The notes: generated from the sequence alone by a model not told the origin. 64,000 nucleotides of DNA from Roseococcus thiosulfatophilus (GCF_017311575.1 NZ_JAFFQY010000001.1:109110-173109); one strand, 5' to 3'. Counted from the stretch's first letter, positions 19,330 to 28,819 are shown. Program-made: numbers and translations.

Positions 19330-20502
19330 TCAGGGCACCAGCACGAGCATGAGGTAGATGCCGAAAAGGGCCAGGTGCACCGCCCCCTTCAGCATGTCGG
19401 TCTTGGCGGTGCCGAAGGTGAGGCCCGCCGTGACCAGCGTCAGCACCAGCATGATCATGTGCGCCTCATCCAGGCCCAGCACGATGTCATGCCCGATGAA
19501 ATGCCCCACCAGCAGCACCGCCGGCACCGTCATGCCGATGGTGGACAGCGAGGAGCCGAGCAGGATGTTCACCGAACGCTGCAGGTGGTTGGCCCAGGCG
19601 GCGCGCAGCGCGGCCATGCCCTCGGGTGCGAGGATCAGCACCGCGATGATGACGCCCGTCATCTGCACCGGCACGCCCAGCGCGCGGTCCACGCGGTCCA
19701 GCGCCTCGGCCATGTCATGCGCGAGCAGGGCCACGGGGATGATGGTCAGAACCAGGAAGAGGGCATGGCGCGCCACCTTCACGCGGCTGGCGCGAGGTGT
19801 GGCCGCCTCTTCCGGCGCGGGGCCGCGATGGCCGCCCGTCACCTCCGCCGCCGCCTCCGCGAAGAAGGAGCGGTGGCGGCTGGTCTGCAAGGCGAGGAAC
19901 ACGCCGTAGAGGAACAGCGTGATGACGCCCAGCGTTGCCGCCTGCGCGAAGGAGAGCGTGGCGTCCGGCGTGGAGGTGGTGAAGTTGGGCAGCACCATCG
20001 CGCAGATGGCCAGCGGCGTGAGCACCACGAGGAAGGAGCGCGCGCCTTCCAGGTTGTAGATCTGCTGCCGGTGGCGGAACCCGCCCAGCAGCAGCGCGGC
20101 GCCCAGCAGCCCGTTCACGATGATCATGACCACGGCGAACATGGTGTCGCGCGCGAGCGTGGGCTCGCTGTCGCCCACCAGCATGACGGAGAGGATCAGC
20201 GCCACCTCGACCGTGACGGCCGAGAGCGTCAGCACCAGCGTGCCCAGCGGCTCGCCCAGTTCATGCGCCACCGCCTCCGCGTGGCGCATCACGCCGATGG
20301 CGCCCCAGAGGATGGTGGTGAAGAGCACCACGACGATGATGAAGGACTGGCCCAGCCCCGTATGGCTGTGCGCGTCATGGCCCATCAGCGTCATCGCCAG
20401 GAACACCGCCCAGGCGACGCCCATCGGGCCGAATTGCTGCATACCGGTGAAATGGGGGGCGCCATGCGCCACCCCATGGGCTTCCGGGGAGGTGAGGCTC
20501 AA
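19330..20502 (-). CDS. Calcium:proton antiporter (ChaA/CAX family)
   Basis: This polytopic membrane protein has about 390 residues and ten or eleven hydrophobic segments. The two inverted CAX repeats are visible: LGTLVLTLSAVTVEVALILSVML in the first half and APEGMAALRAAWANHLQRSVNILLGSSLSTIGMTVPAVLLVG in the second, each with the acidic residue of the ion-binding helices. A loop rich in acidic and alanine residues separates them. The likely start is TTG 20502, overlapping the inosose dehydratase stop as TTGA; an ATG at 20442 just before the first helix is an alternative. It would export Ca2+ (or Na+/K+) for protons at the inner membrane. Why it sits between a sugar dehydratase and glucan enzymes is unclear. 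Confidence 0.88.
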   Translation of the reverse strand: MSLTSPEAHGVAHGAPHFTGMQQFGPMGVAWAVFLAMTLMGHDAHSHTGLGQSFIIVVVLFTTILWGAIGVMRHAEAVAHELGEPLGTLVLTLSAVTVEVALILSVMLVGDSEPTLARDTMFAVVMIIVNGLLGAALLLGGFRHRQQIYNLEGARSFLVVLTPLAICAMVLPNFTTSTPDATLSFAQAATLGVITLFLYGVFLALQTSRHRSFFAEAAAEVTGGHRGPAPEEAATPRASRVKVARHALFLVLTIIPVALLAHDMAEALDRVDRALGVPVQMTGVIIAVLILAPEGMAALRAAWANHLQRSVNILLGSSLSTIGMTVPAVLLVGHFIGHDIVLGLDEAHMIMLVLTLVTAGLTFGTAKTDMLKGAVHLALFGIYLMLVLVP

Positions 20503-21395
20503 AACCCGATGATCCCGCGCAGATATTCCCGCGCCTTGCGCGCGTGGTCGAGCGGGTTGGCGCGGGCCGGGTCCTGTTCGGCCTCCACCACCAGCCAGCC
20601 GGAGAAATCGGCGTCGGCCAGGGTTTGCAGGATGGGGCGGAAATCAATGGCGCCATCGCCGGGCACGGTGAAGGCACCCTCCATGATAGATTCCTGGAAG
20701 CTGAGGCTGCCCGCGGTCCCGCGCGCGATCACGTCGGGGCGGATGTCCTTCAGGTGCGCGTGGCGAATGCGCTTCGCATGGGCGCGGGCCATCTCCAGCG
20801 GGTCATCGCCCGACCAGGCCAGGTGGCCGGTGTCCAGCAGCAGGTGGACGCAGGAAGGGTCGGTGGCCGCCATCAGCCGGTCCACCTCGGCCCGCGTCTG
20901 CACGCCCGTGCCCATGTGGTGGTGGTAGCAGAGTTGCATGCCCCGCGCCTTGGCCATGGCGCCGAGCTTGTTCAGCCCCGCCACCAGGGAATCCCATTGC
21001 GCGTCGGTGAAGATGGGCTTGTTCGCCAGCGGCGTGACGGGCTGCTGGTGCACCGCGCCGCCGAGTTCGGCCACCACCACATCGGTGCCGCCCATCTCCT
21101 GCATGAAGTCCATCTGGGCGATGAAATTGTCCACCGTCCGCTGTTCCATGTTGCGGGCGGTGAAGAGGGTGCTGACCCAGGGCTCGCTGACGCGCAGGCC
21201 GCGGCGGGCGAGTTCGGCCTTCAGCACCGCGCGGTCCTTGGGGAAGTTGTGGCCGATGGAGCAGCCCTCATAGCCCGCCAGCGCCATCTCGCTCATGACC
21301 TGGCCCCAGCTCGTGTCATGGCCGAGCAGCGGGAAATCATCATTGGTCCAGCAGGTGGGCGTGATGCCCAGCATCACCTTGTCACGTTGGAACAT
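20499..21395 (-). CDS. iolE: Myo-inosose-2 dehydratase (IolE-like)
   Basis: This TIM-barrel protein of the sugar phosphate isomerase/epimerase superfamily has 298 residues. The start, MLGITPTCWTNDDFPLLGHDTSWGQVMSEMALAGYEGCSIG, is close to the IolE pattern (GI.P..WTNDD...GG.T...Q.LSEMALAGYEG). Metal and substrate residues are expected in QLCYHHHMGTGVQT, CVHLLLDTGHLAWSG, RHAHLKDI and GWLVVEAEQDP, the usual His/Asp/Glu set. ATG 21395 follows a purine-rich GGGGAAGCG stretch. IolE converts 2-keto-myo-inositol to a diketone. No other iol genes lie in the window, so the pathway assignment is weaker than the family assignment. It is the first gene of the five-gene minus-strand run. Confidence 0.85.
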   Translation of the reverse strand: MFQRDKVMLGITPTCWTNDDFPLLGHDTSWGQVMSEMALAGYEGCSIGHNFPKDRAVLKAELARRGLRVSEPWVSTLFTARNMEQRTVDNFIAQMDFMQEMGGTDVVVAELGGAVHQQPVTPLANKPIFTDAQWDSLVAGLNKLGAMAKARGMQLCYHHHMGTGVQTRAEVDRLMAATDPSCVHLLLDTGHLAWSGDDPLEMARAHAKRIRHAHLKDIRPDVIARGTAGSLSFQESIMEGAFTVPGDGAIDFRPILQTLADADFSGWLVVEAEQDPARANPLDHARKAREYLRGIIGF

Positions 21396-21760
21396 CTTTT
21401 CGCTTCCCCCCCGGGACATCCGCCCGCACGTTTCCGCCAGCCCTGTGGCGTGGGTTGGAACAGGAAACAAGTCTCGCACGCAAGAATTGACGACAGATTG
21501 ATGCTGACCCGCGCCATGCCATCATCCCGCCCGCGAAACCAAGGATTCCTGACGCCCCGCCAGGGGCAGGATGCACGCGGCCAAGTTGCGTCGCAAGAAG
21601 CTTGCGCGCCTTCCGACCCCGCTTTCGCTTGACACCTGAGGGTGAGGGCCATGACCATCCGGCCACCAGGGAAAGCGGACGGCGCGCGCACGCGAATCAC
21701 CTTCCGTTAAAGACCTTTGCGTCAAGAAGCACCGTAGTTCACGAGACAGGGAATCGTCCT
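21396..21760. other. Divergent intergenic region
   Basis: These 365 bases separate the divergent iolE and GlcG/HbpS-like genes and must hold both promoters. I see no supported gene: the open frames crossing it are basic, low-complexity translations unlike any family. A TTGACA hexamer lies at 21629-21634 on the plus strand but has no convincing -10 box at the right distance. No riboswitch, terminator or clear operator was recognised. Confidence 0.5.
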
Positions 21761-22186
21761 TTGAGCATCGTCAAACGCAGCATAGACGCGGCCCTCGCCC
21801 AACGGCTGGTGGATGCCGCCATCGAGGTCGCCCGCGCGGGCGGCAAGCCCATGTGCATCGCCATCATGAACGAGGCGCGGCAGCTCAAGGCCTATCACGC
21901 CATGGACGGCGCGCCCTTCGTCTCGGAGGACATCGCAATCAACAAGGCCTGGACCGTCGCCTCCTTCGGCATCCCCACCCATGCCTGGTGGGATTTCATC
22001 AAGGAGGACGGGCCCCTGCTGCACGGCGTGGTGCACACGCCGCGCGTGGTTGTCTATGGCGGCGGCTATCCCATCATGGAGGACGGCCAGATGATCGGCG
22101 CCATCGGCGTGTCGGGCGGGCACTACACGGACGACATGGGGGTGGCGCGCGGCGCGCTCGAAGCCCTCGGCCTGCCGGTCGGCTGA
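21761..22186 (+). CDS. GlcG/HbpS-like (haem-degrading family) protein
   Basis: This protein has about 141 residues and probably starts at TTG 21761, which has AGGGA nine bases upstream; the frame further upstream is not family-like. The body, ALAQRLVDAAIEVARAGGKPMCIAIMNEARQLKAYHAMDGAPFVSEDIAINKAWTVASFGIPT, and the glycine-rich GGYPIMEDGQMIGAIGVSGGHYTDDMGVARGALEAL, are the standard GlcG/HbpS core. Members bind haem or cobalamin-like ligands or accompany glycolate and other oxidases; many have no known activity. It lacks a signal peptide. The VCBS protein gene follows after 31 bases and is probably co-transcribed. Confidence 0.85.
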   Translation: MSIVKRSIDAALAQRLVDAAIEVARAGGKPMCIAIMNEARQLKAYHAMDGAPFVSEDIAINKAWTVASFGIPTHAWWDFIKEDGPLLHGVVHTPRVVVYGGGYPIMEDGQMIGAIGVSGGHYTDDMGVARGALEALGLPVG

Positions 22187-22217
22187 CCCCCTTCCCTCTC
22201 GCGCGGAAAGCACCCCC

Positions 22218-23444
22218 ATGGGCTCCAACATCACCCTGCCCAAGTTCGAACAGGTCGTCGTCGAGGACGGGCTGAAGGACGGCTATTGGATCGACGCCGT
22301 GGACATCAACGGCGACGGCAAGCCCGATTTGATCGTCTCCGGCCTCGCGATCGGCGAGGTGGCCTGGTACGAAAATCCCGGCTGGCAAAAGCGCATCATC
22401 GGTCAGTTCCAGAAGCCCGTGGCGCTCGACCACGCGGACCTGACGGGCAATGGCAAGCCCGATTTCATCATCTGCCACGACTACGGCGAGTGCATGTTCC
22501 ATTGCCGCGATGGCGACGGGAAGATCTCCTGGCTGCAGAACCCGGCCGACCCCTCGGCCGAGGGCCATTGGGCCACGCACCCCATCGCACCTCTGATGGC
22601 CACGCACCGCCTGCGCCTCGGCCATTTCACCCGAACCGACCGGCTGGAACTCATGGCCCTGCCCGTGGTGGGGCCGCAGGGCGGGCTGACGGGCGTCCAC
22701 GCGCCGGTGCGCGTGATGCTCTACCCCGTGCCCGAGCAGCCGGCCCAGCCCGAAGGCTGGGAGGGCACGCTGGTGGACGAGGTCTCCTTCCGCATCATCC
22801 ATGACGTGCAGGTGGGCAAGTTCCGCCCGGGCTCGGACCTCGACAGCGTGATCCTCTCCAGCGAGGAGGGCGTCACCTGGTTCTATTACGACGGCGCCGC
22901 CTGGCAGAAGCGCCACATCGGCACCGGCGAGACGGAGGAGGTGGGGCTGACCGGCTTCCTCGGCACCGGCAATGCCGCGACGGGCCGCATCGGGAACGAC
23001 CCCCAGGCCTATGTCGCGACCATGGAGCCGTTCCACGGCAACGTCGTGGCCGTCTATGTGAAGGAGCCCGGCTCCACGCTCGAATCCGGCCCCTGGACGC
23101 GGCATGTGCTGGACGTCTTCGGCGACCCGAACGAGGTGGGCGAAGGCGCGGGCCACCATGTCGTCTGCGCCGATTTCGACGGCGATGGAGATGACGAATT
23201 CCTGGTGGCGCTGCGCGGGCCGCGGCCGTGGCAGGGCGTGTTCTACTACAAATGCGTGGACCTGCAGAAGGCGCTCTTCGTGAAGCAGCGCGTCTCCTGG
23301 TCCTCCGCCGCCCGCATCACCGTGGCCGACTTCGACGGCGATGGGCGGCCGGATTTCGCGACCACCGGCTACTACACGCCGGGCTACTTCCTGGCGGAAA
23401 ATCCCCAGGTGCTGGTCTTCCTGAACCGGACGGGGGACGCCTGA
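22218..23444 (+). CDS. VCBS/FG-GAP repeat protein, cytoplasmic
   Basis: This protein has 408 residues built of beta-propeller-type FG-GAP/VCBS repeats. Four calcium-site motifs of DxxGDGxxD type are clear: DINGDGKPDLIV (about residue 28), DLTGNGKPDFII (about 74), DFDGDGDDEFLV (about 317) and DFDGDGRPDFAT (about 375). Such repeats are usually secreted or surface-bound, yet there is no signal peptide or membrane anchor. The start MGSNITLPKFEQVVVEDG is intact and typical for a family found near oxidoreductases in alphaproteobacteria. It lies 31 bp downstream of the GlcG-like gene. Function unknown; binding of a carbohydrate or protein partner is a guess. Confidence 0.85.
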   Translation: MGSNITLPKFEQVVVEDGLKDGYWIDAVDINGDGKPDLIVSGLAIGEVAWYENPGWQKRIIGQFQKPVALDHADLTGNGKPDFIICHDYGECMFHCRDGDGKISWLQNPADPSAEGHWATHPIAPLMATHRLRLGHFTRTDRLELMALPVVGPQGGLTGVHAPVRVMLYPVPEQPAQPEGWEGTLVDEVSFRIIHDVQVGKFRPGSDLDSVILSSEEGVTWFYYDGAAWQKRHIGTGETEEVGLTGFLGTGNAATGRIGNDPQAYVATMEPFHGNVVAVYVKEPGSTLESGPWTRHVLDVFGDPNEVGEGAGHHVVCADFDGDGDDEFLVALRGPRPWQGVFYYKCVDLQKALFVKQRVSWSSAARITVADFDGDGRPDFATTGYYTPGYFLAENPQVLVFLNRTGDA

Positions 23445-23453
23445 GGCGTCCCC
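23433..23453. terminator. Bidirectional hairpin between convergent genes
   Basis: GGGGACGCC at 23433-23441 and GGCGTCCCC at 23445-23453 form a perfect nine-base-pair stem. The three-base loop is the TGA stop of the VCBS gene. No T-tract follows. It lies between the convergent VCBS and small-subunit genes and could block read-through in both directions. Confidence 0.5.
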
Positions 23454-23468
23454 ACCCACAGGCCCGGC

Positions 23469-23939
23469 TCAGCCAGGCGCGATGCGCGGCGGCATGGCCC
23501 ACATGCCATAGCCCGCCGGTTTCGCGCCCGCCGGGTTGGCGCCGATGGCGGGCCAGAGCAGCCCCTCCGTGTAGGAGATGGGCGAAACCACATGGTCATG
23601 GTCGCGCGGGGATTGCCCATGCGCCTCGCGCCAGGGCTTCGGCAGCTGGTACCAGCTGCCGACATACCACATGCGGATGATGTTGCGCGCGACAGGCCCC
23701 AGGCGGTCGTCGCTCATGATGAGGCGGCGCAGCTCCGCCTCGTGCTTCGCCGCATCACCGCCGGCCGAGGCGCGCGCCTCATCGGCCGCCAGCAGCAGGT
23801 CGCGCATCACGCCCTCCCCCACGATGCCGGTCGCGGTGGCGAGATAGGCCTCCGCCTGGCCCGTGCCGCGCAGGCGGTGGCCGGTGAAGCCGGTCAGCGC
23901 CGCGGAGAGCGCCAGGAAGCCATCGAGCATGTCAGCCAT
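23469..23939 (-). CDS. Small subunit-like protein of FAD sugar/alcohol dehydrogenase complexes
   Basis: This protein has about 156 residues. The pattern FLALSAALTGF at the start, AYLATATGIVGEG, VARNIIRMWYVGSWYQLP in the middle and SYTEGLLWPAIGANPAGAKPAGYGMWAMPP at the end matches the small subunit of membrane sorbitol, fructose and related dehydrogenases. In those systems it escorts the GMC-type catalytic subunit and usually carries a twin-arginine signal. Here no signal is present from any in-frame start (ATG 23939 preferred, 23951 and 23975 possible), which suggests a cytoplasmic complex. It overlaps the ferritin-like gene by eight bases and is the third gene of the GMC operon. Confidence 0.75.
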   Translation of the reverse strand: MADMLDGFLALSAALTGFTGHRLRGTGQAEAYLATATGIVGEGVMRDLLLAADEARASAGGDAAKHEAELRRLIMSDDRLGPVARNIIRMWYVGSWYQLPKPWREAHGQSPRDHDHVVSPISYTEGLLWPAIGANPAGAKPAGYGMWAMPPRIAPG

Positions 23940-25014
23940 GGGGGATCTCATAGGTGGGGGCCGCGTGGGTGCCATCGCCGAGCGGCTGGCGCATGATCTG
24001 GTAGTAAAGCTCCTTGAGCTGGAACATGCCGCCCACCGCCTCGACGAACAGCGCCGGTTCGCCCTGGAAGGCGCGGGTCAGCAGAGAGAGGAAGTCGCCA
24101 TAGGCGCGGTTGAACTCCTCCGCGCCCTGGCGCAGCGCGGAGCCTTCCGGGAAATCCGCGATCCGCGCATTGGCCTTGATGGGGAACACCGCGTCCCAGT
24201 CCACCGCCACCTCGCGCCCGGTGGGCCGGCCACGCGCATCGCCCTTCTGGTAGTAGCGGCCGAGCAGGAGCTGCTCGAAGCGGTAGTAATGCGCGATCTC
24301 GCCCTCATAGTCGAAGATGTTGTCGGTAACGCCCTCGCCCTGCTCCGAGATGAGCCGGATGGCGGCCTTGGCGGAAGCCAGGTCCGTCACCGCCATCAGC
24401 CCGCCGCCTGCGGAATAGTAGTATTCGGGCCCGATCTGCCGCGCGGGGTCGCCGCTGAACAGCGCATCGCCCATCTCGGCATGCAGGCGCTCGAGGCCTT
24501 CCTCGATGGCCTGGTAGAATTCACCGATGCTGTAGAAATGCTCTTCCTCGTTGCCGGGGACGTGGCGGGCGCGGAGCGCCGTGCCGTGGCGCTTGTGGCC
24601 ATTGTGGTGGGCGCGCTTGCGCCCCTTGTGGATGGTGTCCACGCCAGGCGTCGCGCCCTGGGCGGGGCGTTCGATCTTCAGGAAGGTCTCGATGGCGGCA
24701 CGGCTGAAGGCCTGGCAATCCACCTGGAAGTCCGTCTCCCCATCAGGCAGGTAGGCCGGGTAGAGGGGCACGAAGCCCGGCACCGTCATGTCGGGCGTGC
24801 CGCCCACCGCGTTCAGGATGTTCCCGGCCAAGGTCAGGTGCAGCATCTCCTCCACCGCCACCGCGCGGAGGATGTGGAAGGCCTCCGTGTTGGTGCCGGG
24901 CTTGATGGAATAGAGCGCGTTCAGATAGGGCGGAATCGTCGCATGCTCGAGCTGCATGGCGGCTTCGAGGTGCCGGTGCAGCCCGGCCTTGTCGGTGATC
25001 TTCGTCAGGCTCAC
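23932..25014 (-). CDS. Ferritin-like (VioB/RebD-type, iminophenyl-pyruvate dimer synthase domain) protein
   Basis: This protein has 360 residues and starts at GTG 25014, overlapping the GMC oxidoreductase stop (GTGA). The N-terminal helical region LEAAMQLEHATIPPYLNALYSIKPGTN...HILRAVAVEEMLHLTLAGNILNAVGG has the ferritin-like E...ExxH pattern of the family built around the iminophenyl-pyruvate dimer synthase domain of violacein and rebeccamycin enzymes. A second helix pair, EEHFYSIGEFYQAIEEGLERL, and EGEIAHYYRFEQLLLGRYYQ, add further acidic and histidine residues. It lacks the catalase-like half found in full RebD/VioB. Outside pigment clusters these proteins have no known reaction. Its place between a GMC oxidoreductase and a dehydrogenase small subunit suggests a joint complex. 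Confidence 0.82.
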   Translation of the reverse strand: MSLTKITDKAGLHRHLEAAMQLEHATIPPYLNALYSIKPGTNTEAFHILRAVAVEEMLHLTLAGNILNAVGGTPDMTVPGFVPLYPAYLPDGETDFQVDCQAFSRAAIETFLKIERPAQGATPGVDTIHKGRKRAHHNGHKRHGTALRARHVPGNEEEHFYSIGEFYQAIEEGLERLHAEMGDALFSGDPARQIGPEYYYSAGGGLMAVTDLASAKAAIRLISEQGEGVTDNIFDYEGEIAHYYRFEQLLLGRYYQKGDARGRPTGREVAVDWDAVFPIKANARIADFPEGSALRQGAEEFNRAYGDFLSLLTRAFQGEPALFVEAVGGMFQLKELYYQIMRQPLGDGTHAAPTYEIPHG

Positions 25015-26900
25015 GCGCGGGCTCCCGTGGTCGCGGCGGCGGGCGCGTGCGTGCCGAGCCCGGCCAGGATGGCCTCGGCCGTGCGGAAACACAGCGCCGC
25101 CAGCGTCAAGGTGGTGTTGGCGGTGCCGATGCTGGCCATGGAGCCGGCGCCGGCGAGGTAGAGATTCGGGTGGTCCCAGCTGCGTTGCGTGGAATCCACC
25201 ACGCTGTCCCGCGCGCTGGTGCCCATGATGTGCGTGCCGGCCCAATGGTTGCCGCCGCGCAGCACATAGCCCTCGCCACCATGGCTGACATAGCCGGGCG
25301 CGAGCGGGTCGTAATGCGTGTGGTCCTCGGCACCGAGGCGCTGGAAGATGCGGCGTGACAGCCGGCGGGAGAAGGCGGCCGTCTCCAGCGTGTAGGGCGT
25401 GGCGCCAAAGGAGATGACGGGGCGCGGATTGCCCATCTGGTCCACCCAGCGCGGGTCCACCGAGACGCGGTTGCTCTCGTCCGGCAGCACCTCGATCATG
25501 CAATCGAGCAGGAATTGCCGCGAGACGCGGTCAATCAGCCCCTGGCGCAACGCGGCGCCGAAGCGGTTCTCGTGCTCGACCAGATGTTCCAGATCCGAAT
25601 AGGGCGAGCCGGTGGCCCAGCCCCAGCCATCATTGTGGATGGAATAGCGCACCGCGGCCTGGTGGCGGCGATAGGCGCCGGTGCGGATGTCCTCGATGCC
25701 GGCCGTGCAGATGGGCCCGCGCAGCGCCCCCGCGGGCTTGGGCATCAGCGCCCAGGTCAGCAGGTACATGTGGTCCATCAGGTTGCGGCCCACGCGGTTG
25801 CTGCTGCCCGGCAGGTCGGAGGCCAGCATCAGCCGGGCGTTCTCGACCGCGTTCGCCGCGAGTACGAAGACCTTGGCGCGCACATGGCCGACGCGGTGGC
25901 CGGGCGCGTCGGGGTCGTCATAGGTCTTGAATTCGAGCTGCGACACCTGGCCCGTCGCGCCATCCACCTCCAGCCGCGAGGCGACGGTCCAGGCAAGGAG
26001 CTGGACATTGTCTGTCTCCAGCGCGGCGTAGAGGGTGCGGCGGGCGTCGTATTTCGCCTGCACCGGGCAGATGGGCACGCAGTTGGTGTTGCCCTGGCAG
26101 CGCTCGCCCTTGTCTTCCTGGTGGGTGCTGACGGCGCCCACGGGCTTGTAGCCCCGCCCCTCGTCATAGGCGGGGTTGGGCACGCCGTTGCGCGCCTGCG
26201 GCGTGGAACGGACCTTCAGCGGGAAGGTCTCGCCCGCCAGCGTCACCTCCATGCCATCGAGGTCCCGCGCGATCATGCGGTCGAGGTAGGAGAGCGGCAT
26301 CTTCCGCATGGGCAGCACATAGCCCGGCCCGAAATCGAGCCCGCCATATTGCTGGTCCTCGACATCGCCGGCGACACCCAGTTCGCGCTCGGCCGCGCGG
26401 TAATGGGCATCGAGGTCATTATAGGCCAGCGGCCAGTCGCGCCCCTGGCCGAAGAGGGAACGCATGCGGAAGTCATCGGGCAGCATCCTGAGCGCCTTGC
26501 CCTCCCAGTGGCGGGTCGTGCCGCCCAGGACGCGGGTGTAGGTGCTGTCAATCTCGAGCGGCCCCATCTGCACCAGGTAGCCATCCGTGTTGGAGGCGCC
26601 CGGCGGCAGCTTGCGCGTCTCGTAGTCGCGCGGCATGGGCGCGTTGCGCGGATTGGCATAGGCCGAGTTGTTGTCCTTGCGCTGCGACCCGTAGAAGCGC
26701 TGCACGCTCTCCTCGTAGTCGGCGACGGTGATCTCGTTGCCGGAACCGGCTTCCAGCACCAGCACCCGGCAACCCCGCGCGCCCAGCTGCTTCGCGATCA
26801 CCGCGCCGCTGACGCCGGAGCCCACGATGACCACGTCGAATTCCTGCCCCGCCACCGCTTCGAAGCTGGTCAGCGCGGGGTCCTTGCCTGATGTCGTCAT
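25011..26900 (-). CDS. GMC-family FAD oxidoreductase with [3Fe-4S]-type cysteine motif
   Basis: This protein has 629 residues. FDVVIVGSGVSGAVIAKQLGARGCRVLVLEAG (about 22-53) is the FAD-binding Rossmann fold. LGGTTRHWEGKALRM marks the GMC flavin site. Around residues 267-279, the motif RCQGNTNCVPICPVQAKYD gives three cysteines spaced as in the [3Fe-4S] cluster of FAD-dependent glucose dehydrogenase and gluconate dehydrogenase. The C-terminal GTHIMGTSARDSVVDSTQRSWDHPNLYLAGAGSMASIGTANTTLTLAAL holds the active-site histidine region. There is no signal peptide. The gene leads a three-gene operon. Oxidation of a sugar, polyol or acid to a keto compound is likely; the specific substrate and electron acceptor are unknown because no cytochrome subunit accompanies it. 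Confidence 0.9.
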   Translation of the reverse strand: MTTSGKDPALTSFEAVAGQEFDVVIVGSGVSGAVIAKQLGARGCRVLVLEAGSGNEITVADYEESVQRFYGSQRKDNNSAYANPRNAPMPRDYETRKLPPGASNTDGYLVQMGPLEIDSTYTRVLGGTTRHWEGKALRMLPDDFRMRSLFGQGRDWPLAYNDLDAHYRAAERELGVAGDVEDQQYGGLDFGPGYVLPMRKMPLSYLDRMIARDLDGMEVTLAGETFPLKVRSTPQARNGVPNPAYDEGRGYKPVGAVSTHQEDKGERCQGNTNCVPICPVQAKYDARRTLYAALETDNVQLLAWTVASRLEVDGATGQVSQLEFKTYDDPDAPGHRVGHVRAKVFVLAANAVENARLMLASDLPGSSNRVGRNLMDHMYLLTWALMPKPAGALRGPICTAGIEDIRTGAYRRHQAAVRYSIHNDGWGWATGSPYSDLEHLVEHENRFGAALRQGLIDRVSRQFLLDCMIEVLPDESNRVSVDPRWVDQMGNPRPVISFGATPYTLETAAFSRRLSRRIFQRLGAEDHTHYDPLAPGYVSHGGEGYVLRGGNHWAGTHIMGTSARDSVVDSTQRSWDHPNLYLAGAGSMASIGTANTTLTLAALCFRTAEAILAGLGTHAPAAATTGARA

Positions 26901-27134
26901 CGTGATCCTTCAGGGGCTGGGCCCGCCGGAAGGGCGGGCCTGGCGGTGAGCGATGGGCAGGCGCGCGGCGTGGCCGCCACAGGCACCAAGCTGGGGCCAG
27001 GGAGGTTAATGTCCAGTATCGGCCAGCGCGTCACGGTTTTTGCGGGGAGATTGCGTCGCGTTTCCTCAAGCGTGCCGATGGCACGAGAAAATGCTCGCCG
27101 TAGCACCCGGGCGCTGTCAACCGGAACTTGAACT

Positions 27135-27611
27135 TCAGGTCGGCACTTCCGCTGGCGGCTTGAGCGTGGCCAGCACGAAGGCCGAGCGCGTCTCCTTCAC
27201 CCCCGGCATCCGCAGCAGGGCGCGCGTGGCGAAGTCGCCGAAGGCCTCCATGTCGGGCGCCAGCACGTGGAGCAGGTAGTCCATCTCGCCGGACATGGTG
27301 TAGGCGGCCAGCACCTCGGGCCGGGCGGCCAGCGCGGTGTGGAAGCGCTCCACCACCTCCTCCGCATGGCTTTGCAGCGCGACCTGCACGAAGGCCTGCA
27401 AGGGCAGCCCCACCCGCGCCGCGTCCACGCGGGCGGCATAGCCCTGGATGACGCCCGCCTCCTCCAGCCGCCGGACCCGCCGCTGGCAGGGCGTGGGCGA
27501 GAGCCCGACCCGTTCGGCCAGCTCCACGATGCTGGCCCGCCCGTCGCGCTGGAGGGCCGCCAGGATGCGCCGGTCGGTGGCGTCCAGCGGAATGGTGGGG
27601 TTTTTCGCCAT
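27135..27611 (-). CDS. Lrp/AsnC-family transcriptional regulator
   Basis: This protein has about 158 residues, starting MAKNPTIPLDATDRRILAALQRDG at ATG 27611. The helix-turn-helix IVELAERVGLSPTPCQRRVRRLEEAGVIQGYAARVDAARVGL is the Lrp pattern, followed by the RAM ligand domain FVQVALQSHAEEVVERFHTALAARPEVLAAYTMSGEMDYLLHVLAPDMEAFGDFATRALLRMPGVKETRSAFVLATLK. The gene is divergent from hppD across 116 bp, which contains partly matching TCTCCGCC and GGAGA arms. Control of hppD in response to an aromatic amino acid is the natural reading, as in other proteobacteria, but not shown here. Confidence 0.92.
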   Translation of the reverse strand: MAKNPTIPLDATDRRILAALQRDGRASIVELAERVGLSPTPCQRRVRRLEEAGVIQGYAARVDAARVGLPLQAFVQVALQSHAEEVVERFHTALAARPEVLAAYTMSGEMDYLLHVLAPDMEAFGDFATRALLRMPGVKETRSAFVLATLKPPAEVPT

Positions 27612-27727
27612 GCGAAGGCCCTTTCGTGGCGAATCTCCGCCATCAGCACCGCAATATGGCATGGAGAAAGGCGAAAAACCCTCCCCCCGCTTCGCTAGAC
27701 AGGGCGGGAAACCCCAAGGAAATGCCC

Positions 27728-28819
<1,092 letters not shown>

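Noticed and set aside
21629..21634. TTGACA as a -35 promoter element
   Set aside because: No acceptable -10 hexamer lies 16-18 bases downstream, so the match alone is not enough.
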